Shown here in pieces: positions 25,501 to 30,710 of a stretch of 30,710 nucleotides of DNA. This DNA comes from Ardenticatenaceae bacterium (lineage in GTDB: Bacteria; Chloroflexota; Anaerolineae; Promineifilales; Promineifilaceae): contig JACKBT010000052.1 in assembly GCA_020634415.1 (NCBI GenBank), positions 1 through 30,710 on the forward strand, read 5' to 3'. Each line of letters begins with the position of its first letter. The stretch's first letter is position 1. The notes under the pieces are model-generated. The model searched no databases. It saw only the letters and a program-made list of their open reading frames with translations, and was not told the origin of the DNA. Both the position numbers and the translations under genes were made by a program.

Positions 25501-26478
25501 ATCTTCCACCCCTTGCAAAAGGCCCCGCGCCACCAAATCATCAACCGACCAATCCACCTTATGCGGCCGCAGACGAAAAGCCTGTGCTTGAATGACTTCA
25601 GCCACCGCCTTACTCTCTAAAGCAGCCAAAGGTTGAGACTGTTGAGCCAGAACGGCCGTATACAACTGCTCCGCCACATCCAGCCCCTCCCACAACAAAG
25701 CCAACGGCCCTTCCCCACTCGCCGCCAAACCCTCCACCACCTCCGCCACCACCCCCGGCTCAACCACACCCGGCTCATCCCCCCTCTGCCACAACGCCTG
25801 CCCCACCAATTGCAAACAATAAGGATGCCCGCCACACCAGGCCATAATACGCTCAACCGCCGCCTCAGTCAGCTCAATACGCTCACCCCCACCCGCCAGC
25901 AAAGCCTCCGCCTCCGCCCCCGTCAACGGCCCCACCCCCTGCACCGACATCGCCCTAACCACCGACTTCAACTTCGACGGCAACTGTTGCGGAGCATAAG
26001 AACTGGTATAGATTAACGCTGGTGGCGAATCACCCGTCAGAAAAGGAACGACCTTCCAGAAACCATGATCACCCGGCAATTTATCCATATCATCCAACAG
26101 CAGCACCAGGCGTGATTCCCCTAAAGCCTGATCAACCTCAGGCAAAAAATAGCTGCGAAAGTCATTGGATGACTCCGGCAAAGGCCGGTCTAAACCAGTC
26201 TGCTCTATAATTTGCTGCGCTAAATCATCCAGAAGCTCATCTAACGGCCGTTCCCCCAACTCAAAAAAAACCGGCGTATACCCCTCCGCTGGCAGCACAT
26301 CCTGCAAATAACGGAGGAGAGAACTCTTCCCCATCCCTCGCGCCCCATACAGCAAAAGCGAATGAGTCGAAGCAACCTTTAACTCAGATAATATCCAACC
26401 AACAACATCTTGACGGCCGCAAAAAGCGGACGGAATTACAGGTACTCCAACAAAATAAGGCATTAACGAGATATTCAT
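22555..26478 (-). CDS. STAND NTPase with TPR-like region and 14 WD40 repeats
   Basis: A 1307-residue signalling NTPase. Residues about 15-250 form a STAND/AAA-type P-loop domain: Walker A GARGMGKSS (Lys 51), Walker B RLVLLLDDMD (Asp 129/130), and a sensor strand ALIYTSS. Then come a winged-helix-like region (about 250-345) and helical TPR-like repeats (about 350-640, VLFRQVVSKVPYHVGAQVAL and AVKHLERAYKLD). From about 690 to the end, 14 WD40 repeats can be counted (FSPDGQTLAS and VRLWD type), enough for two seven-bladed propellers. There is no recognisable N-terminal effector domain. STAND proteins act as ligand-triggered oligomeric switches in signalling or immunity. The start ATG 26476-26478 lacks a strong ribosome site. 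The C39-like and zinc-ribbon genes lie upstream on the same strand. Confidence 0.88.
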   Translation of the reverse strand: MNISLMPYFVGVPVIPSAFCGRQDVVGWILSELKVASTHSLLLYGARGMGKSSLLRYLQDVLPAEGYTPVFFELGERPLDELLDDLAQQIIEQTGLDRPLPESSNDFRSYFLPEVDQALGESRLVLLLDDMDKLPGDHGFWKVVPFLTGDSPPALIYTSSYAPQQLPSKLKSVVRAMSVQGVGPLTGAEAEALLAGGGERIELTEAAVERIMAWCGGHPYCLQLVGQALWQRGDEPGVVEPGVVAEVVEGLAASGEGPLALLWEGLDVAEQLYTAVLAQQSQPLAALESKAVAEVIQAQAFRLRPHKVDWSVDDLVARGLLQGVEDEAYGLVPPLFHAWVRQFKPVGLVKAHLDHLLNPEIDGVFEEGQALMAQAQPEAAAVLFRQVVSKVPYHVGAQVALGASLLAVGSVETAVKHLERAYKLDVAEAQKPLGEALVVLAEVRLQADARNEALSACDQFNDLDLVDDDLQARVRVVETAVWNQRGDMALQRGLIDKALLAYENAGNTEKIAQLQTSPKRATRPKTAEFRASQRPTESISQLEAQANTLLQAEIWSEAAVVYEKLLGITQDASQRNSYQKALARCLEEIELARYFDEGVKALDNQNWLLARMSFTHVITRRKNYTRYGEKAVALLEQTTKNRPPTTPLIEFSSDTLDKTVRLGTASEAQTAQLSQESQTRPFAPQGEEPPQEEVAEKMTIDDIDPALLDTVNGYEQLERLGKGAVKQAVYSHDGKVLALATALGIYLYQTQPLAEIRFLESVSPVQAVAFSPDDKLLASGSWQHRVQLWQVEDGEFVAELRSHDSAIYALAFSPDGQTLASADENGVIVIWELENRRFLHMWEAHRGFISSLTFSPDGSNLLSGSEDKHFCLWQVDDEMSLVYLQKHVKGVVKAAFSPDGRRFFSASRDGTLNAWQMNATGWLRLRRSGTKVSQVFSQTGQYQQINDLAFSADGKLMATASSDHVVRLWSSDKGELLHEFTGHHSPVLTVAFAPDGRTLVSTTDSQVQFWDVAARVAGPTLEGHMGPLQSLVVSDDGQLLATADHARILVYSLPEFSLQHVLIGHLSHIYRLAFAPNSKLLASASIDRTVRLWDAAAGTMTHTLAEHEGAVVDVCFAPDGQYLASASEAQTIRIWRVADGEWVQTLPGHRDAVSSVCFNSSGQLLASGSSDRRIHLWHLAEEVLQTTFSGHKGIIWQLAFTADDGLLASAALDHTVRLWRVEDGTLLHVLGSHNGPVWSMQFARDEQWLITGAGDHNIRFWHVESGLLLRTLEGHTASVSSVALLPDGSRIVSAAADGTIRVWGVGE

Positions 26479-26623
26479 TCATGCCTATTCTACCTATGTT
26501 CCGCTTAAATCGTCCAGTGAGAACCCTAGCTTGCCCCCAATCATTCATAAACCCCCACACCTCCAACACGAAAAAATTGCCTAAAAGATAGTCACCATTC
26601 AGGCCAACCAACCCCCTCCTTGC

Positions 26624-26660
26624 AGAAGAAGTTCAACTTCTCAGAAGAAGTTGAACTTCT
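26624..26660. repeat. Doublet of AGAAGTTSAACTTCT palindromes
   Basis: AGAAGAAGTTCAACTTCT (26624-26641) is repeated as AGAAGAAGTTGAACTTCT (26643-26660), with one changed base at the centre. Each copy contains a 15-bp palindrome apart from its central base. It lies between the C39-like gene and the STAND gene. It could be an operator for a dimeric regulator or a REP doublet. Confidence 0.6.
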
Positions 26661-26677
26661 AAAAAGGCAAGAAATGA

Positions 26678-26715
26678 GAGATTGGAGACTGGACATTAAC
26701 CAGTCTCCAGCCTCC
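26678..26715 (-). terminator. Hairpin downstream of the C39-like gene
   Basis: GAGATTGGAGACTGG pairs with CCAGTCTCCAGCCTC around an ACATTAA loop; the core GGAGACTGG stem is perfect. It lies about 30 nt past the stop of the C39-like gene. There is no long U-tract. It shares its GAGAYTGGAGACT arm with the hairpin at 11030-11075. Confidence 0.5.
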
Positions 26716-26744
26716 AAATCGCTAAAAAACATGGATCAAACAAA

Positions 26745-27857
26745 TTACGCTTTCGCCACCAGCCAGGCCGCCACATACCCCTCCTGACCGCCACTGGTAC
26801 GCACTTGCAGCCACTGCCCCTGCTGCCCAATCTTCGCCGCCGCATCCGCCTCAATCGCCGTCAAAGCCGTCCCCGTCGGCAGCGTACTCATAAACGTATC
26901 ATTCGCCACCCGCGGCTGCGACCGCAGCGAAACCTGATCCACCTTCGTCTTCACCGCCACCCCCGAAGCCGCTGGCGCACTCGGCTGGCTCGGCGCACTC
27001 GGCGGAGATGGCGCCACAATCGGGGCCTCCGTCTGCTCCACATACCAGGCCGCCACATACCCTTCCGTATTATCACTCAGGCGCACCTGCAGCCACTGCC
27101 CCTGCTGCCCAATCTTTGCCGCCGCCTCGCCCCCTTCAATCAGCAGCAGCACATCCGATGGCGACAACAGCTTCACAATCGTGCCACTCACAGGCTGCTG
27201 CCGTAGAGACAGTTGATTGATCTTAGGCTTAACCGCCACAGGGCCAGTAGATTGCCCCGTCGCCTGTTTGGCCGTAGGCGTATTTTTACGAGTAGAACTG
27301 GAACTCGGAGCCGGAGCCGAAGCTGTAGCCGCTGGCGGGAAATCCCCCTTGCCATGCCAAATCGCTTCCAAAATAATTTTGCTCGGGTCCTTGCTGGCAA
27401 AGCCATACCGCTCCGTCAACTTATTAGAAGCCCCCTGCTTATCCCAGGGATCCCAAATCAAATAATCATTCCCCTCTTTCTTATAGAGAACCACCCAATG
27501 CCCCTGAATACCCGGATCAGCCGACCAGTCTACACGCACCACAATGAGCGACCCCGCAGCCAAACCCTGATCAATCAAATCCATCGGCATCGGCCCACTT
27601 TCGACATGCTTTTGCCGCTGCATCCCCAATTGCGGGAAAGCACTCGGCACCTGGGCCGACTTAACCCAGGCTCCCGAAAAGCCATTTCTGGATTTCATCA
27701 AATCATTCAGAGCCGCTGGTGTCGTACTGCCCCCATAATGATTGACCACCATTGCCATACTTGTCAGTAAACAGCCCACCTGTGAGATTGTCAGGCTGCT
27801 TTGCAAACCTATTTTCTGGTTCGCCCATCGAGGATCGTTTTGATACAGTTGTGCCAT
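26745..27857 (-). CDS. C39-like papain-fold protein with two SH3b domains
   Basis: A 370-residue protein. Residues 1-170 look like a C39-type papain-fold peptidase: QVGCLLTSMAMVVNHYG (nucleophile Cys 29), GHWVVLYK (His 120) and DYLIWDPWD (Asp 136). After a Ser/Pro/Thr linker, two bacterial SH3 domains follow (about 205-278 and 295-370). They share the near-identical block KIGQQGQWLQVR ... EGYVAAW, so one arose from the other by duplication. No signal peptide is visible, which is unusual for SH3b proteins that normally bind cell wall; export by another route or an intracellular role is possible. AAGGAG lies 7 nt before the ATG. It starts 31 nt after the zinc-ribbon gene and is likely cotranscribed with it. 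Confidence 0.82.
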   Translation of the reverse strand: MAQLYQNDPRWANQKIGLQSSLTISQVGCLLTSMAMVVNHYGGSTTPAALNDLMKSRNGFSGAWVKSAQVPSAFPQLGMQRQKHVESGPMPMDLIDQGLAAGSLIVVRVDWSADPGIQGHWVVLYKKEGNDYLIWDPWDKQGASNKLTERYGFASKDPSKIILEAIWHGKGDFPPAATASAPAPSSSSTRKNTPTAKQATGQSTGPVAVKPKINQLSLRQQPVSGTIVKLLSPSDVLLLIEGGEAAAKIGQQGQWLQVRLSDNTEGYVAAWYVEQTEAPIVAPSPPSAPSQPSAPAASGVAVKTKVDQVSLRSQPRVANDTFMSTLPTGTALTAIEADAAAKIGQQGQWLQVRTSGGQEGYVAAWLVAKA

Positions 27858-27888
27858 CTTGTGTCTCCTTAAAATTTTTCTTTTTCAA

Positions 27889-28800
27889 TTACACTTCTGC
27901 TTGTTTTTCGACAATATTCTGCACCACTTGGGCAATACCTTCCATCAGCTTGCCCGTTGTACTCCCATCCGCATCACCCGTTTCGGCATCCGTCATCACT
28001 TCCGCCATCTTGGCAATGCCTGCCACCATATCCCCTGCCGAACTATCACCATCACCTTCCGCTGCTGGCGCGTCACCTTCGGTTTCAATTTCGCTTAAAG
28101 CCTGCTCCACCATCTCCTTCTCGGGGGAATCGGCTAGTTGATCCTTCAACTCCTCCAAGGCATCAGCCACATCTTCAACTTCTGCCGCCACTGGCTTGTC
28201 CGCCGCCTCAGATTGGTCACTGCTCGCTTCTGCCTCATCGTCATCATCCGACCTGGCTCGCCGACTGTCGGCCACACGTTTGGCGACTTTTTGAATGAGT
28301 GTCGTCAACCCACTGGCGGGGTTAATCATGGTATTGATGGTGATTTCGGCCACATCAGGCAGCACCATAACCACGTTTTTGATCATATCTTCGACGTTGT
28401 TCTCGTCAGCATCATCCCCCTTCCCGGCCTCCTCTTCCAACTGCTTTAATGTTTGCAACACTTTCTGCTTCTCTTCGGAGTCGGGCAGACCATCCAGCTT
28501 GGCATAGAGGTTGCTGAGGGCAGATGTGGATTTAACGGCCGTTTCCCCCCCCTCTGTCTTCACGGTTATCGGCACATCTGGCTGGCTTGTCGGCACAGGC
28601 GGCACGGCCACAACAGCCGTTAGCGCATGGCTCGGTGCCAGCGCCGCCAAAAAACGCTGCTTCTGCTGCCCAAACTCACGCAAAACCACCTCCCGCTGCA
28701 AACCCAACTCCAAAAACTCACCACAGTAACGGCATTTCTTAGCCTGCATCTTAATCGGTTCAGCACAAAAAGGACATTCAATATGATAACTCGTTGTCAT
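27889..28800 (-). CDS. Zinc-ribbon acidic protein of unknown function
   Basis: A 303-residue protein. Residues 5-30 form a zinc ribbon (CPFC at 9-12, CRYC at 23-26). A Pro/Val-rich linker, a helical central region (about 90-180, LPDVAEITINTMINPASGLTTLIQKVAKRVAD) and long Asp/Glu/Ala-rich helical stretches follow to the C-terminus, so the protein is very acidic. No enzyme motif and no membrane segment were seen. The zinc ribbon suggests a protein- or nucleic-acid-contact adaptor. AGGAA lies just ahead of the ATG. It is the first gene of an operon with the C39-like protein and possibly the STAND NTPase. A consensus-like promoter sits about 220 nt upstream. I do not recognise the family beyond the ribbon. 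Confidence 0.75.
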   Translation of the reverse strand: MTTSYHIECPFCAEPIKMQAKKCRYCGEFLELGLQREVVLREFGQQKQRFLAALAPSHALTAVVAVPPVPTSQPDVPITVKTEGGETAVKSTSALSNLYAKLDGLPDSEEKQKVLQTLKQLEEEAGKGDDADENNVEDMIKNVVMVLPDVAEITINTMINPASGLTTLIQKVAKRVADSRRARSDDDDEAEASSDQSEAADKPVAAEVEDVADALEELKDQLADSPEKEMVEQALSEIETEGDAPAAEGDGDSSAGDMVAGIAKMAEVMTDAETGDADGSTTGKLMEGIAQVVQNIVEKQAEV

Positions 28801-28868
28801 GCGATGTTTCCTGCTACGTATTTAAGATACTGGAGTCTGGCGAATTTTATAGTCCTCTCTGGTATGTG

Positions 28869-28889
28869 GGGCGATTTTGAAAATCGCCC
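28869..28889. repeat. Palindromic hairpin in the zinc-ribbon leader
   Basis: GGGCGATTTT and AAAATCGCCC form a perfect 10-bp stem around one base. It lies between the promoter at 29022 and the zinc-ribbon start. There is no U-tract. It resembles REP-type hairpins. Confidence 0.6.
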
Positions 28890-29021
28890 TACTCTGGAAA
28901 ACTCAAAAAACGCCACTGTCCAATAAGATATGGTAGTCATTTGTGATCAAAAACGAAACGCGAAACTGCTCACTAAAAGGTTTCACTTGTCTGTTGGTTG
29001 GCTTCCCCTTGCGTACTCTAG

Positions 29022-29049
29022 ATTATAGATATTACATTCCATCTAACAA
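29022..29049 (-). promoter_or_regulatory. Sigma70-type promoter for the zinc-ribbon operon
   Basis: On the minus strand, TTGTTA (29044-29049) and a perfect TATAAT (29022-29027) with a 16-nt spacer, just past the end of the transglutaminase gene. The leader to ATG 28800 would be about 215 nt and contains the 28869-28889 hairpin. Confidence 0.6.
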
Positions 29050-29066
29050 GTGGGACAAAATGTGAG

Positions 29067-30710
29067 TTACGGCCGTTTCACCCACTGCACCACCCGCAGC
29101 AGCCACAACGGCCGTTGCAGCCCCTGCCACACCTCCAGCGCCACCTCATCCCCACCCCCAGCACGGCCATACTGACGGCCGTTAAACAGCCCCGCCAACA
29201 AACGCACCGACGGCCCCAGCCGCGCCACCATCTCCCGCAGCCAACCCCACCGGGCAAACACAGCCAACCGCGCCACCATCCCCTCCGCAAACTCCATCGG
29301 CGTCTGGCTTGGCCGCACCAACTGCCCCACATAAACCGCCTGCCGCTGCAAACGGCCGAATACCCACACCACACCACCCGTTGGCGGCCCACGCTGCCGC
29401 CACCCCACCACCAACAGCCCCACCACCAACAGCCCCACCACCAACAGCCGCCCCCAGGCAAAAGACACATCCGCTTCCGGGATAGGCATCGGCTCTGGCA
29501 GCAGCCCATCACGAGTCACCTGTACACCCGGCAGCATCTCCACTTCAGCCCAACCAGGAGCAGCAAAAACGGCCGTCGGCTCAAACTCCACCCAGCCCAC
29601 ATCCGCCAAATAAATCTCCGTCCACGAATGCGCATCAATCTGCCGAATCGTCTGCACCCCCGCCGCATCCGGCGGCTGCGCCCGATAGCCCACCACCAGC
29701 CGCGCCGGCAAGCCCAAACTCCGCGCCATCACCGTCATCGCCGAAGCAAAATAATCACAATACCCCGCCTGCTGCTCAAACAAAAAGAAGGCTACCGGAT
29801 CAACAGCACGCGGCGGCAGCGGCACATCCAGCGAATAGCGATACTGACGCAAAAACGTCTGCAAGGCCAACGCCTGCGCCAGCGGCGTCGCCTCACCCCC
29901 CGCCACCGCCTGCGCCAATTCCCGAACCCGCTCCGGCAAATCATCCGGCAATTGCGTGTAACGCTGCTGAATAACAGCCGGAACCTCGCCAACGGCCGTT
30001 TGCATCTGTGCCACCGTCGCCGTCGTCAATTGCGAGACAGCCCGATAACTCCGGCCCGCCTCCGACTGCACCCATACCAAATCAGTCAGGCCCCGCCACG
30101 TCACCACCACCTCCTGGTCAAACTGGCGCGGCAGCCCCAGCGTATACCGAATCACCCGGTCATCCAACAGCCAGTAAACAGATTGCTCCAGCACAGTTTG
30201 CCCCGTTACCGGCGATAAGGGCAGTTCCACCCCCGCCGCAAAATGCTCCTGCCGCCCTTCCGAAGAAGCCCAGCCCCGCCCCGTATACACATCATAACTC
30301 AACCCACGCCAATGGCTGGCATGGGCCGGCAGAGGGGTAGACACAACGGCCGTCATCACCACCGTCTCACTCAACTCCGGCGCATTGCCCAACAAATAGG
30401 AACGCGGCATCACCCCCGAACCGCCGCCACTTGGGCCAAATCCCCCCGCCCCCGGCTGGCGCACCCCGCCAAAAGCCCGCGTCAAGGCCGCCTCCGCCTG
30501 CTGCACCACCGCCTGCTGCCGAAAAAAGTCCGCCAGCCGCGTCAGGCTAAACGAGGGCAGCAGCAGCGCCACCACCAGCAAAGCTACCGAAATCACCCCC
30601 GCATAAACCGCCAAATCCGTGCGAATTTCTGTCGAGTAGTCCACCTCATTGGCCTGCCACTCCGCCTCCAAACTGGTGTAATACATCACCCCCGTCAGCA
30701 GCCCCGCCAT
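29067..30710 (-). CDS. TgpA-type membrane transglutaminase-like protein (5' end outside window)
   Basis: At least 547 residues; the ORF reaches the window edge and the first visible residues read like the middle of a membrane region, so the true start is probably beyond it. One helix is visible at about 33-52. A transglutaminase/papain-fold domain spans about 270-385 with the triad Cys 318 (AGYCDYFASAMTVMARSLGLPARLVVGY), His 361 (DAHSWTEIYL) and an acidic residue in GWVEFEP where Asp is usual. A second helix at about 430-447 is built from three LLVVG units, followed by a C-terminal cytosolic region like DUF4129. This matches the TgpA family, often linked to a MoxR ATPase and a DUF58 protein, which would lie outside the window. 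Confidence 0.88.
   Translation of the reverse strand: MAGLLTGVMYYTSLEAEWQANEVDYSTEIRTDLAVYAGVISVALLVVALLLPSFSLTRLADFFRQQAVVQQAEAALTRAFGGVRQPGAGGFGPSGGGSGVMPRSYLLGNAPELSETVVMTAVVSTPLPAHASHWRGLSYDVYTGRGWASSEGRQEHFAAGVELPLSPVTGQTVLEQSVYWLLDDRVIRYTLGLPRQFDQEVVVTWRGLTDLVWVQSEAGRSYRAVSQLTTATVAQMQTAVGEVPAVIQQRYTQLPDDLPERVRELAQAVAGGEATPLAQALALQTFLRQYRYSLDVPLPPRAVDPVAFFLFEQQAGYCDYFASAMTVMARSLGLPARLVVGYRAQPPDAAGVQTIRQIDAHSWTEIYLADVGWVEFEPTAVFAAPGWAEVEMLPGVQVTRDGLLPEPMPIPEADVSFAWGRLLVVGLLVVGLLVVGWRQRGPPTGGVVWVFGRLQRQAVYVGQLVRPSQTPMEFAEGMVARLAVFARWGWLREMVARLGPSVRLLAGLFNGRQYGRAGGGDEVALEVWQGLQRPLWLLRVVQWVKRP
29403..29447. repeat. Three exact 15-bp tandem repeats inside a membrane helix
   Basis: The 15-bp unit CCCCACCACCAACAG occurs three times in a row within the transglutaminase gene and encodes the pentapeptide LLVVG three times in the second membrane helix. 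Slipped-strand length change here would alter the helix in steps of five residues without a frameshift. Confidence 0.85.

Larger units (their letters stand above)
538..30353. repeat. Interspersed 8-bp palindrome ACGGCCGT, 54 copies
   Basis: Hand count of first bases: 538, 1439, 1726, 2227, 2549, 2944, 5102, 5460, 5725, 6071, 6565, 7350, 7454, 8530, 10200, 10549, 11376, 12210, 12540, 12636, 12666, 12738, 12909, 13233, 13661, 14271, 14427, 14442, 14581, 14892, 18434, 18988, 19032, 19094, 19236, 19269, 19628, 20539, 21105, 21297, 21411, 22240, 23776, 25037, 25235, 25652, 26244, 28535, 29069, 29108, 29175, 29569, 29992, 30346. A random 8-mer would be expected about 0.5 times. It is often extended to AACGGCCGTT. 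It occurs in genes on both strands and in spacers. One-mismatch forms such as TCGGCCGT are also frequent. Confidence 0.95.

Noticed and set aside
26678..26715. Hairpin as proof of a hard operon break before the STAND gene
   Set aside because: The stem is good but there is no U-tract, so readthrough into the STAND gene cannot be excluded.
29115..30218. 367-codon plus-strand open frame opposite the transglutaminase gene
   Set aside because: Arg/His/Pro-rich antisense translation of a C/A-rich stretch; no start signals.

Overview
The window looks like chromosomal DNA from a Chloroflexota bacterium (Anaerolineae/Ardenticatenia-like). This is inferred from the gene mix: a UPF0182 giant membrane protein, a Thr/Pro-rich lipoprotein linker, a STAND NTPase with TPR and WD40 repeats, a TgpA-type transglutaminase and NarL-type signalling. 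No rRNA, tRNA, CRISPR array, phage gene or transposase gene was seen. Nearly all genes are on the minus strand; the plus-strand exceptions are a truncated SDR-like gene and a large permease.

Layout. 1-1057: a stand-alone methionine-synthase-activation-domain-like protein translationally coupled to a DinB-fold protein. 1336-1755: an SDR-like fragment with its own promoter and terminator. 1810-6525: a signalling block with one multi-GAF/PAS NarL-type histidine kinase, one full response regulator coupled to it, one receiver-only protein, and one LuxR-type regulator whose receiver has lost its phosphorylation residues. 6801-7058: a GlsB/YeaQ stress membrane protein. 7498-9978: an APC-like permease with an extra loop and a soluble C-terminal domain. 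9975-11689: small housekeeping or uncharacterised proteins (YdeI-like, DUF1801, DUF4287/DUF5655). 11906-14047: a two-OB-fold lipoprotein and an M20 peptidase. 14145-19205: a sucrose cluster, read leftward as sucrose-phosphatase/glycosidase fusion, sucrose-phosphate-synthase-like GT4, then GH32 fructosidase. 19450-22347: UPF0182. 22555-28800: a STAND-TPR-WD40 NTPase, a C39-like/SH3b protein and a zinc-ribbon acidic protein. 29067-30710: a transglutaminase, cut by the window end.

The strongest unexplained signal is not a gene. The 8-bp palindrome ACGGCCGT occurs 54 times by hand count, against about 0.5 expected by chance. It lies in genes on both strands, in all reading frames, and in intergenic DNA. 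At most sites it also marks a sharp change in strand composition: the 5' flank is G/T-rich and the 3' flank is C/A-rich, often in the middle of a gene. That suggests the motif is a site of action for a DNA-processing or repair machine, or an HIP1-like element with mutational consequences.

Other points of interest are the phosphatase-glycosidase fusion whose linker is encoded by that palindrome, a duplicated 21-bp operator-like block upstream of two response-regulator genes, a pseudo-receiver regulator, several MITE/REP-like intergenic repeats, and the zinc-ribbon/C39/STAND neighbourhood. All function calls come from reading motifs by eye; no database search was possible.
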